Part shown: in pieces, positions 1 to 5,864 of the stretch
How the letters are laid out: the number at the start of each line of letters is the position of its first letter
How positions within the stretch are numbered: the first letter of the stretch is position 1
Assembly (NCBI GenBank): GCA_026991005.1
Contig: JALXCH010000092.1
Coordinates: forward strand, 1-8,256
Source: Calditrichia bacterium
GTDB taxonomy: Bacteria; Calditrichota; Calditrichia; RBG-13-44-9
Length of the DNA: 8,256 bases
Direction of reading: 5' to 3'
The notes under the pieces: generated by a model
What the model was told of the DNA's origin: nothing
Seen by the model: only the letters and a program-made list of their open reading frames with translations
Database searches by the model: none
Program-made: the position numbers and the translations under genes

Positions 1-314
1 ACGGAGAGTGGTGGTTTACAAAGCCAAAGGTAGCTCGTTTTTCCAGGAAAATATTTCCGGTAACAAAGATTCAGGAAGCCGCATCTTACCTTTAAGAAAT
101 GCAGGGCTCTTTGTGAGAACCCCCTTGGAGTGCATGGGATATGCAGGGACGGATTCAGCAAACAGGTAAGAAGGGGAGAGGTGGCATTACCATGGTGTTG
201 CAACTTCTTTTCTAAAATAGAAAAACGTGTTGGGAATGAGGTTGGGTCTTTTGTTGCCAGAGAATTGGAACAATTGAACAGTACGGCTTTCAAATGTAAG
301 CATAAGGAGAATGT
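1..314. other. Leader region without a recognisable gene
   Basis: No protein or RNA I can recognise lies here. Frame 2 stays open from the window edge to a TAA at 170-172 and frame 3 to a TAA at 90-92. Either could be the tail of a gene from the left, but neither peptide resembles a known C-terminus. A GTG-started frame at 130-318 (62 codons) ends in an ATGA overlap with the hemerythrin start. Its cysteine-rich, low-order sequence looks accidental, and the hemerythrin Shine-Dalgarno lies inside its last codons. The hemerythrin promoter should be in the last 150 bases; no convincing -35/-10 pair was found. A TTGAAC at 274-279 has no good -10 partner. Confidence 0.5.
304..309 (+). promoter_or_regulatory. 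Shine-Dalgarno of the hemerythrin gene
   Basis: AAGGAG sits five bases before the ATG at 315. An out-of-frame ATG at 311 is only one base from the motif and opens a different frame, so the ribosome site favours 315. Confidence 0.75.
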
Positions 315-785
315 ATGAAGCGCAGTAAACAACTGGAAACCCTCTCGTTCGAGCATCACGATGGGCTGGTGGTGGCGAATCGGGTGAAACGGGGATTGGA
401 AAAGCAGGCCAATACCGCCGAGATGGTAGCTTATGTGCTGCACATCTGGGATACTTTGCTGGTAGAGCATTTTGCTCAGGAGGAAGCGACACTGCTGGAG
501 GTGCTGGAGCGTACACCGGAAGCGCGGGAGCGAAAAGAGCGCATGCTGAAAGAGCACCAGGAATTTGCCGGAATTGTCGAAAAACTCCGGGAGGGTGTGG
601 ACATAGAGCCAAATTTAAAAGAGTTTGCTGAGTTGCTGAACAATCATATCCGTTTCGAGGAGCGAGAGCTTTTTCCGCTGGTGGAAGAACTGGCTACAGC
701 GGAAGAACTGGAAAAGATCGGGCGCTATTTGCACGAAAAGCACGTTCCGGGAGAAAAGGATTGGGGAGCGGCCTTCTGGGCTTGA
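315..785 (+). CDS. Hemerythrin HHE cation-binding domain protein
   Basis: This is a small cytoplasmic four-helix-bundle protein of 156 residues, about the length of a single-domain bacterial hemerythrin. Such proteins bind a non-heme di-iron centre and take part in O2, NO or iron sensing, storage or protection. The family's ligands are visible in order: H14/H15 in the first helix (FEHHDGL), H52 and E56 (EHFAQEE), H81 (KEHQEF), and H111 with E115 (NHIRFEERELFP). The C-terminus ends in a Trp-rich tail (DWGAAFW). There is no signal peptide or membrane segment. The ATG at 315 follows a good AAGGAG. The gene is convergent with the minus-strand operon and separated from it by about 960 bases of repeats, so it is probably transcribed alone. 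The fold assignment is secure; the physiological ligand and role cannot be read from sequence. Confidence 0.9.
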   Translation: MKRSKQLETLSFEHHDGLVVANRVKRGLEKQANTAEMVAYVLHIWDTLLVEHFAQEEATLLEVLERTPEARERKERMLKEHQEFAGIVEKLREGVDIEPNLKEFAELLNNHIRFEERELFPLVEELATAEELEKIGRYLHEKHVPGEKDWGAAFWA

Positions 786-843
786 TGGAGGGTGAGCTAA
801 GCGAGACGTTCCGTTGTTGTTTTCCGGCATGCCTCCGTTTTTC

Positions 844-911
844 TTTGCGTCCTTAGCGCATTCTCTGCGTACTCTGCGGTTAATCTTATTTAACCGCAAA
901 GTGCGCAAAAG
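844..911. repeat. GCGGTTAA palindrome, copy 1
   Basis: The arm 866-883 (TGCGTACTCTGCGGTTAA) pairs with 890-907 over 18 positions: 16 Watson-Crick pairs, one G-T pair and one mismatch, with a six-base loop TCTTAT. The 40-base left part (844-883) is repeated at 1032-1071 with only a few changes. It lies 58 bases after the hemerythrin stop, so as RNA it could also fold into a strong hairpin ending that transcript, though no uridine run follows directly. Confidence 0.75.
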
Positions 912-938
912 TTTTTGAATGTTTAAACGCAAAAAAAA

Positions 939-966
939 TTAACCGCAGCGGGCGCAACGTACGCAA
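939..966. repeat. Orphan right arm of the GCGGTTAA repeat
   Basis: TTAACCGCAGCGGGCGCAAC followed by GTACGCAA resembles the right arms at 890-907 and 1079-1093 (TTAACCGC...CGCAA) but has no adjacent inverted partner. It may be a degraded or single-arm copy. An A-run precedes it. Confidence 0.55.
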
Positions 967-1031
967 CAAAAAAGCTTTCTGCTTTTGATTATTTTTTGGA
1001 ATTTGAGATTTGTTATTTAGTATTTTTTTTC

Positions 1032-1117
1032 ATTGCGACCTTTGCGCATTCTCCGCGTTCTCTGCGGTTAACTTTTAGAACCGCAAAGTACGCAACGGAG
1101 GCGCGAAGTTCGCAAAG
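1032..1117. repeat. GCGGTTAA palindrome, copy 2
   Basis: The left part 1032-1071 matches copy 1; over the 28 bases 1044-1071 against 856-883 only two positions differ. The arm 1055-1069 pairs with 1079-1093 at 13 of 15 positions around a nine-base loop. The right flank to 1117 continues with CGCAA/CGCGAA-type steps that echo the left flank (TTGCG, TTTGCGC), so the full element is longer than the core hairpin. Confidence 0.75.
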
Positions 1118-1155
1118 TGTTTCATTTTAAATTTCCCATTTTTCATTTCAAACGT

Positions 1156-1251
1156 GAGATTCTTCACCCCGCCTGAGGCGTGGTTCAGAACGACAGAAAC
1201 ACCGCCCTGTCATTCTGAGGAGTCCCGCAACGCGGGACGACGAAGAATCTC
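1156..1251. repeat. GAGATTCTTC / TCATTCT inverted unit, copy 1
   Basis: The unit starts with GAGATTCTTC (1156-1165) and ends with GAAGAATCTC (1242-1251), a perfect ten-base terminal inverted repeat. Inner marks TTCAGAACGACAG (1184-1196) and CTGTCATTCTGA (1207-1218) are also near-inverted. Each half carries its own small hairpin: CGCC-TGA-GGCG in the left half, and GTCCCGC-AAC-GCGGGAC at 1222-1238 in the right half. Nested palindromes of this type are common in dispersed non-coding repeats. Confidence 0.75.
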
Positions 1252-1275
1252 TATTTTTCTTCGTTCCAATCGTAA

Positions 1276-1370
1276 GAGATTCTTCACCCTCGCCTGTGGC
1301 GAGGGTTCAGAATGACAGCACCGCCCCCCAGTCATTCTAAGCGAAGCAACAGCGGAGCGAAGAATCTCTC
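1276..1370. repeat. GAGATTCTTC / TCATTCT inverted unit, copy 2
   Basis: This is the same architecture as the unit just before it. It opens with GAGATTCTTC at 1276-1285, then a perfect nine-base-pair hairpin ACCCTCGCC-TGT-GGCGAGGGT at 1286-1306, then TCAGAATGACAG. The inverted half runs from GTCATTCTAAGCG at 1331 to GAAGAATCTC at about 1359-1368. The terminal and TCATTCT boxes are conserved between copies, while the hairpin sequences between them differ. Confidence 0.75.
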
Positions 1371-1450
1371 TTTCCAATCATGGATTGATGGACCGAAGGT
1401 CGGGAATACCGAGCGCGAAGCACTGGTACAAAAATAGCCAAAGGCGAATT

Positions 1451-1560
1451 CCCCCAGTGGGCAAAAGCCGTCCCGGCAGGGACGGCACGCACCTAGCCCA
1501 CAAATTCATTTGTGGGAACGAATGCCCACACCAAAATTTACCCGTCCCGGTAGGGACGGG
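1451..1560. repeat. Block of perfect GC-rich hairpins
   Basis: Three exact hairpins stand in a row: GCCGTCCC-GGCA-GGGACGGC (1467-1486), CCCACAAA-TTCA-TTTGTGGG (1497-1516) and CCCGTCCC-GGTA-GGGACGGG (1541-1560). Each has an eight-base stem and a four-base loop. The first and third are related to each other; the middle one is distinct. The regular design suggests one composite element that may recur elsewhere in the genome. It accounts for the 70-codon open frame that crosses it. Confidence 0.75.
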
Positions 1561-1603
1561 GTGGACGGGAGGTTCCTTTCCTGAATGCGCAGTTTAATTA
1601 AAA

Positions 1604-1630
1604 CCACAGAAGACACAGAAAACACAGAAG
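1604..1630. repeat. Three tandem 9-base units
   Basis: CCACAGAAG, ACACAGAAA and ACACAGAAG follow one another without gaps. The units differ at one or two positions. It is a micro-repeat between the hairpin block and the third TCATTCT element. Confidence 0.7.
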
Positions 1631-1640
1631 ATACTCTCCC

Positions 1641-1680
1641 CTGTCATTCTAAAGCGGAGCGCCAGCGGAGAGAAGAATCG
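1641..1680. repeat. Half unit of the TCATTCT repeat
   Basis: CTGTCATTCTAAAGCGGAGC followed by GCCAGCGGAGAGAAGAATCG matches the right half of the units at 1207-1251 and 1331-1370. The left half (GAGATTCTTC...TCAGAATGACAG) is missing, so this is a solo or truncated copy. Confidence 0.65.
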
Positions 1681-1686
1681 CCATTA

Positions 1687-1721
1687 CTGTGTATTGTTAA
1701 ATAAACAATCGTTCAACACAG
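1687..1721 (-). terminator. Hairpin downstream of the minus-strand operon, possible terminator
   Basis: CTGTGTATTGTT (1687-1698) pairs with AACAAT (1704-1709) and, after a six-base bulge, ACACAG (1716-1721), giving two stacked six-base stems around an AAATA loop. A second hairpin, CCCGGG...CCCGGG (1722-1727 and 1736-1741), lies just upstream of it on the minus strand, immediately after the deacetylase stop at 1748. No T-run follows either on the minus strand, so rho-independent termination is not proven. Confidence 0.35.
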
Positions 1722-1747
1722 CCCGGGAGCGAATCCCCGGGGAAATA

Positions 1748-3184
1748 TTAAAAAATGAGCTCAACCTCCCGGGTGCCAGCGGGGAACTTTTCTAACATGA
1801 TGCGCGGGAATTTCCCCTCCGGGAGAATTAACCGGGCGACTTGACCCCGAACCTTAAAAGGACGGGAGGTGACAACCTCCAGGGTTAAACCATCCACCGG
1901 TTGCCGGGCTGTAAACCGAAACAGGTAGCGATTTTCCCGAACCTTTACCGACTGAATCTCCGTAGTGGCCCGCGCCTGCCACCAGGAGAGAATTCCCTGC
2001 AAAGTGTTCAGGTACACGGTATTTTCTTCTAACCATTGAATTACCATCTGCCATAGGGGCTGGAAACGGACTTCGGTCAGATTGCTGGGATGCCATAACA
2101 GGTTGAGCAAACCCTGGACATTTTTTAGCCGCTGAGTTAAAGATGAGAAATAGGTTTCGGGAGTGAGAGAGGAGCTCTTTAGCAAAGCCCAATTGTAATC
2201 CATGATAGAGAAAGGAATCTCGAAGAAATCTTCCGATGCCGTTTGCCGGGAGGGAAGGGGTTGAAAAGGAAACGAGGTTCCTCGCACAAAACCCGGAGTA
2301 CGGTTGGAAGCCAGGGAGGAGTCGTACCGGAAACCGGCAGCGGAAAAATGCTCCCAGGCTTCCGGAAAGGAAAGATTCAAATAGTGCTGACGCACTCCCT
2401 TTACCGGCTCTCCCAGCACCTGTTCCAGCCGCTGCTTCTCCTTTACAATGCGTCGGGGATGGGACTGGGCGTAACGGCTGCTGTGTAATCCAATTTCGTG
2501 TCCCTGAGCCATGAGTTCCCGCAAAAGCTGCCTGAAGCGCCTGCTGCGGATGTTGTAGCGGTAGTGCGTTCCTTCCCAGCGTTTTGTCAGGAAGAAGAAA
2601 GTCGCCGGCCACTGGTGACGCTGGTACAGTTCCATTAGTTGCGGAAATGTCCAGTACCGGTTCCGTCCCTGTTGCAGCGCCCTTAGCTCACTACTAAGGC
2701 GTTGCCAGTGCCCCTTAAAAAACAGACTGATGAGATGTTTGGGACCAACGTCCCGGGTCAAATCCACGTCGTGGGTTAAAGCCACTGCCAGAGGGAGGTT
2801 CCGAGGCCAGGGAAGTTTGCGCAGAAGCAGCCAGCCGCGTTCGGCAACTTCCCGGTTCAACTGCTGCTGAAACTGGTGTAGCGCTTCGTCCAGTACCGGA
2901 TAATACATTTCTCCTTCTTCCCGGGCGGTGTCCCATTTCTCTCGATTCAACAGAAAATGAATCTTCTCCACCAATTCTGAAGGAAGGGGCAATGTCGGGG
3001 AAGCACTTGAGGCGGATTCTGTGTGCTGCGAAGGTGTGAGCTCCAAATTGGTGAGGGACTTAACCGGAAGGAACCACCCCAGAACATGGCGCAAGAACCC
3101 TTCCGTGAGCCGGGCAGGCAAGGGGGGAAGTTGCACCCCTGCCAGAGGGGAGGGTAACCTGGGAGAATTTGAATGAGTGCTCAA
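1748..3184 (-). CDS. NodB-like polysaccharide deacetylase family protein
   Basis: The product (478 residues from the TTG at 3184) belongs to the carbohydrate esterase 4/NodB fold, metal-dependent enzymes that remove N- or O-acetyl groups from polysaccharides. Visible motifs are ALTHDVD (about 135-141, the metal-binding Asp pair), ATFFFL (about 194-199), GHEIGLHSS (about 228-236), GVRQHYL (about 263-269, in place of the classical RxPY) and LLWHPSNL (about 362-369, the late His motif). A proline/serine-rich N-terminal part of about 60 residues and a beta-rich C-terminal tail of about 70 residues flank the domain. No signal peptide is seen. The TTG overlaps the stop of the preceding gene (TTGA), which suggests translational coupling; another TTG at 3250 would give 500 residues and a 70-base overlap. 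The substrate is unknown. It is not an LmbE/PIG-L enzyme, so it is not BshB. Confidence 0.8.
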   Translation of the reverse strand: MSTHSNSPRLPSPLAGVQLPPLPARLTEGFLRHVLGWFLPVKSLTNLELTPSQHTESASSASPTLPLPSELVEKIHFLLNREKWDTAREEGEMYYPVLDEALHQFQQQLNREVAERGWLLLRKLPWPRNLPLAVALTHDVDLTRDVGPKHLISLFFKGHWQRLSSELRALQQGRNRYWTFPQLMELYQRHQWPATFFFLTKRWEGTHYRYNIRSRRFRQLLRELMAQGHEIGLHSSRYAQSHPRRIVKEKQRLEQVLGEPVKGVRQHYLNLSFPEAWEHFSAAGFRYDSSLASNRTPGFVRGTSFPFQPLPSRQTASEDFFEIPFSIMDYNWALLKSSSLTPETYFSSLTQRLKNVQGLLNLLWHPSNLTEVRFQPLWQMVIQWLEENTVYLNTLQGILSWWQARATTEIQSVKVRENRYLFRFTARQPVDGLTLEVVTSRPFKVRGQVARLILPEGKFPRIMLEKFPAGTREVELIF

Positions 3185-4125
3185 CCGGACTTCACCACTT
3201 TTCGTTTCTTCAACCTGTTCAGCACATCCTGCATGCGGTCTTCCGTCCAATCTTTTTTACGATAGTTCAAAATTCCGTAAATAATGCGATTCTTCTTTGC
3301 CAGCAGGGTTTTTCCCCATAACGGTTCATCCACCACGAAATAATCGGTGGCAATGTTGAGGGTATCGTTCACGATGCGAGATTTTTTCTTCATAAAACTG
3401 TAATAGCGCCAGAAGTTGCTATCTGCGGTAGCCGTTGTTCCGTTATCGATAATGAAGATGCGCGAGTATTCTTCGTTGGCGTAGTAATCGGCGTAGTAAA
3501 TGTTTTCGAAATAGTTCTGATCCAGCCAGCGATGGACGTAGAATTTTTCCGAATGTTCCACTTTGTTCTTTTCCGGGAGGGCATCCAGAATGGGAGTGTG
3601 ACGCTTCTGCTTGGGTAAACGCCGCACAATTTGCCGTACAATGTCCTTCAAATATTTCTCGTTATCCTGAAGGGTATCTGCCATCTCCGAAAGAACCACG
3701 TACTTCCCGTACCAGGAAAAGAGCCGTTCTCCCGAAAGGTAAGATTCAAACCCGTAATCGTAAAATTCCAGAGAGGGAGATTTTTGCACCGAATAGAATC
3801 CGAACGCCATGATCTGAGAAGGCGCTTCGAAGATGGTGGTGGTGACCATGCAGCTATCTTTTTTATGAAGGAACCGCGCCTGGTACGCTTTATCGATGCG
3901 AAATTCCGGGACAAATTCGCCAATGTCCTGACCCACCTCCAGCAAATCCCGACCGGTAATTCGTTGCGCTTCGCCCATCAACGTCCAGCGGGTTTTCTCG
4001 GAAATTTGTTGAAAAATCTTTTCCGGATTCACCTGTTCCCGCTCTTTCCCGAAGGTGGGAAAAGGATGGAGAAAATAAAACAACCATAAAACAACACATC
4101 CCAACAGAAAATTGGTTTTTACCAT
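3181..4125 (-). CDS. Exported protein of DUF6599 type
   Basis: This 314-residue protein starts with a signal-peptide-like stretch (M-V-K, then hydrophobic residues about 6-25 ending FPTFG before KERE), so it is probably exported. Cys10 lies too early in that stretch for a convincing lipobox. The middle fits my memory of the DUF6599 family: a W.L.GE..RITG-type entry (about 47-60), then a segment ending in MAFGFYSVQ (about 106-114) and YLSGERLFSWYGKYVV (about 129-144), as in family members with an 'AFG.YS' block. The C-terminal 130 residues are rich in Tyr, Asp and Asn (FENIYYADYYANEEY, about 206-220) and end with a basic helix. Function is unknown for the family. It lies 72 bases after bshC and overlaps the deacetylase start by four bases. 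The start at 4125 was preferred to a TTG at 4140 because GGAG lies at the right distance. Confidence 0.65.
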   Translation of the reverse strand: MVKTNFLLGCVVLWLFYFLHPFPTFGKEREQVNPEKIFQQISEKTRWTLMGEAQRITGRDLLEVGQDIGEFVPEFRIDKAYQARFLHKKDSCMVTTTIFEAPSQIMAFGFYSVQKSPSLEFYDYGFESYLSGERLFSWYGKYVVLSEMADTLQDNEKYLKDIVRQIVRRLPKQKRHTPILDALPEKNKVEHSEKFYVHRWLDQNYFENIYYADYYANEEYSRIFIIDNGTTATADSNFWRYYSFMKKKSRIVNDTLNIATDYFVVDEPLWGKTLLAKKNRIIYGILNYRKKDWTEDRMQDVLNRLKKRKVVKSG

Positions 4126-4134
4126 TCCCCTCGT

Positions 4135-4138
4135 CTCC
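4135..4138 (-). promoter_or_regulatory. Ribosome site that decides the DUF6599-like start
   Basis: On the minus strand TTGGAGACGAGGGGAATGG reads with GGAG nine bases before the ATG at 4125-4123. The in-frame TTG at 4140 overlaps this motif and has no site of its own, so the shorter reading is favoured. Confidence 0.55.
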
Positions 4139-4152
4139 AAGAAATTGGTTTA

Positions 4153-4174
4153 CCGGATGTTCATTCTCATCCGG
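4153..4174 (-). other. Intergenic hairpin after bshC
   Basis: CCGGATG and CATCCGG form a perfect seven-base stem around an eight-base loop in the 72-base gap between bshC and the DUF6599-like gene. No T-run follows on the minus strand. It may be a weak attenuator, an mRNA-stability element or an RNA-processing site. Confidence 0.45.
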
Positions 4175-4197
4175 AATTGAAACGTTTCTGGTTCACT

Positions 4198-5841
4198 TTA
4201 TAGCAGACGTAAAAACTGATGATTGGTTTCCTCTACCTGTATATGTGAGTAGAGCGCATCAAGGAAATCCGGCCCGTATTTATTCAGGAAATAGACGATG
4301 TTAAAAATACGTTCTTGAGGTTGTCGATTCGGTTTCATATATGTTAAAACTTTGCCAAGTTGTCGGAGTTCCGTATCCATTTTTTGCTTAAGCACACTAT
4401 CCACTTTATTCTGCAACTGTTGGAGGGCTTGAAGCATGTGATTACGGGTTCGATTCAGGGCAGTTTCCAGTCCGGAGTTCAGTACCAGCAGCACATCTCC
4501 AATAAGCTCCAGGTTATCCAGAATATTCGCCCGGGAATTTTCGAATATTTCGTCGATGGATGGTTGGGTATATTTTCGCAAAGCGTCGGGGATGAGGGAT
4601 TCATCTTCCTCGAACACCTGTTGGTAAGAGAGACCAAATTTGTGCAAAATCCGGTTGATGTGCTTCTCGACGATGGTCAGGCGAGGGCGAGGAAAGATAA
4701 GGGGCATAGGAACCTGAAATATCCGGTAAATTGCCGAAACCTGAGCCAGATAGCTTATTTCACCGGGGCCTGCAATGTAAGCGGCGGTGGGGAGTACCAC
4801 ATCCTGCATAACGGGACGCAGAGCTACGTTAGGAGAAATGCGCTCGGGCTGCCGGGAAATCACCTCTTCCAGCTCTTCTGAATGTAAAACATAAGGATGC
4901 TGGGGATGCCGCACGGAATAGCCATCTCCCGCAATGTCGATGCGACAGCGAGCAGCATCTTTTTTATCCTGTAAGAAGAGCAAAGTTTGCTCCGGACGCA
5001 CCCGCAGTTGATCGTGGTAGCCCAGTGCCTCCAGCTCCCGCGTTTTTTCCTGAAGCTGGTGTACTGCTTCTGCCGAGGATTTTAATGCCTGAAGAAAGAG
5101 TGGTGCTGCCATCTGCTTAAGGATTGGGTGCGAAGGGTTCAACAGAATCAATCCCTGATGTCCAGGTAAATTTAGTAACCAGCGGGCAAAAGCATCGGCG
5201 AATGGGATGCCCGGGCGGTAAATATCTTCCAATTGAACCGCCAACCCTTCTGTGAATTCTGTTTTCGGTAGCAATTCGAACAATTGATGCAAAAGTTCCG
5301 TCATCTCCTCGGGCAGTGTACGTTGATGCAAGGAGCGGAAATCGTTTTCCGGAACAGGCAATTCCAGCCGCTGGAGTTTGTGGTTTTGGTCCGGTACGTA
5401 CAGATGGTTCACCTCCCGGAAATCGTTGTCGCCCACTTCCATCCAGAACACCGGAACAAACTGGAAATGCGGGTAGCGTTCCTGTAAAATCTGGCTGTAC
5501 TGCACGGTTGCCCAGGCTTTGTACAGGGTGAATAGGGGACCGCCTAAAATCCCCACCTGTTGGCCAGTTACCACGGCAAGGGTGTTTTCCTGCTGCAGGC
5601 GTTCGATGTTCTGGAGGGTGCTTTCCGGGGCATTCCAGTGTTTATTTTGAGCGGTGAGCAATTGGATAAGCCGGGAACGAAAGGCAAACTGCCCGGCGCG
5701 CCGGGAAAACTCCTCTTCCGGGTGTTGGTGGTAATTGGTGGGGAAAAACGGTGCCAGCGTGCTTTTCCGCTGAATAAAATCCTGAAAAAGCCTGCTCGAT
5801 TCGACAACAGCAACCGCTTCATTTTGGAATGCCAGATTCAT
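4198..5841 (-). CDS. bshC: Putative cysteine-adding enzyme BshC (bacillithiol synthesis)
   Basis: BshC is the cytoplasmic enzyme that joins cysteine to glucosaminyl-malate in the last step of bacillithiol synthesis. The length, 547 residues, is normal for the family. Signature blocks are visible in order: VVTGQQVGILGGPLFTLYKA (about 90-109), VPVFWMEVGDNDFREVNH (about 129-146), SPNVALRPVMQD followed by PTAAYIAGPGEISYLAQ (about 336-367), IFPRPRLT (about 382-389), a coiled-coil region (about 455-500) and the closing QPQERIFNIVYFLNKYG (about 507-523). Where many family members have EDHDF, as I recall them, this one reads GDNDF. The ATG at 5841 follows AGG by six bases and starts 23 bases after the PEGA gene's stop, so the two are very likely co-transcribed. 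No bshA or bshB is in the window. The family is clear; activity rests on the family. Confidence 0.9.
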   Translation of the reverse strand: MNLAFQNEAVAVVESSRLFQDFIQRKSTLAPFFPTNYHQHPEEEFSRRAGQFAFRSRLIQLLTAQNKHWNAPESTLQNIERLQQENTLAVVTGQQVGILGGPLFTLYKAWATVQYSQILQERYPHFQFVPVFWMEVGDNDFREVNHLYVPDQNHKLQRLELPVPENDFRSLHQRTLPEEMTELLHQLFELLPKTEFTEGLAVQLEDIYRPGIPFADAFARWLLNLPGHQGLILLNPSHPILKQMAAPLFLQALKSSAEAVHQLQEKTRELEALGYHDQLRVRPEQTLLFLQDKKDAARCRIDIAGDGYSVRHPQHPYVLHSEELEEVISRQPERISPNVALRPVMQDVVLPTAAYIAGPGEISYLAQVSAIYRIFQVPMPLIFPRPRLTIVEKHINRILHKFGLSYQQVFEEDESLIPDALRKYTQPSIDEIFENSRANILDNLELIGDVLLVLNSGLETALNRTRNHMLQALQQLQNKVDSVLKQKMDTELRQLGKVLTYMKPNRQPQERIFNIVYFLNKYGPDFLDALYSHIQVEETNHQFLRLL

Positions 5842-5864
5842 AAAAAACCTATATTTTGCACAGG

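Larger units (their letters stand above)
786..1747. repeat. Intergenic island of short palindromic repeats
   Basis: This convergent gap of about 960 bases carries no credible gene. From left to right it holds a GCGGTTAA palindrome (844-911), an orphan arm of the same kind (939-966), a second palindrome (1032-1117), an AT-rich spacer, two GAGATTCTTC...TCATTCT units (1156-1251 and 1276-1370), a block of perfect GC-rich hairpins (1451-1560), three 9-base tandem units (1604-1630), another TCATTCT half-unit (1641-1680) and a terminal hairpin (1687-1721). The frame at 1385-1597 falls within the hairpin block and is a by-product of it. The elements look like genome-dispersed REP/MITE-like sequences; their copy number elsewhere cannot be seen here. 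Confidence 0.75.

Noticed and set aside
2..172. Open frame from the left edge, possible gene tail
   Set aside because: 57 codons with no recognised C-terminal motif; frame 3 is also open to 92, so openness alone is not evidence.
130..318. 62-codon frame with a GTG start and an ATGA overlap with the hemerythrin gene
   Set aside because: No ribosome site of its own, odd composition and no family resemblance; the overlap is attractive but probably chance.
1385..1597. 70-codon frame in the intergenic island
   Set aside because: It is made of the perfect GC-rich hairpins at 1467-1560, so its codons are explained by palindromes rather than by a protein.
1156..1680. Possible CRISPR-like array
   Set aside because: Units are inverted and of unequal spacing, with internal hairpins and no regular spacers; no cas genes are present.
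1748..3184. Candidate BshB (bacillithiol deacetylase)
   Set aside because: BshB belongs to the LmbE/PIG-L family; this protein has NodB-type THDVD and RQHYL motifs.
4069..4125. Lipoprotein signal with LLGC lipobox
   Set aside because: The Cys is residue 10, before the hydrophobic core ends, and is followed by more hydrophobic residues.
4360..4881. Plus-strand frame of 173 codons
   Set aside because: Antisense shadow of bshC, whose family motifs are continuous on the minus strand.
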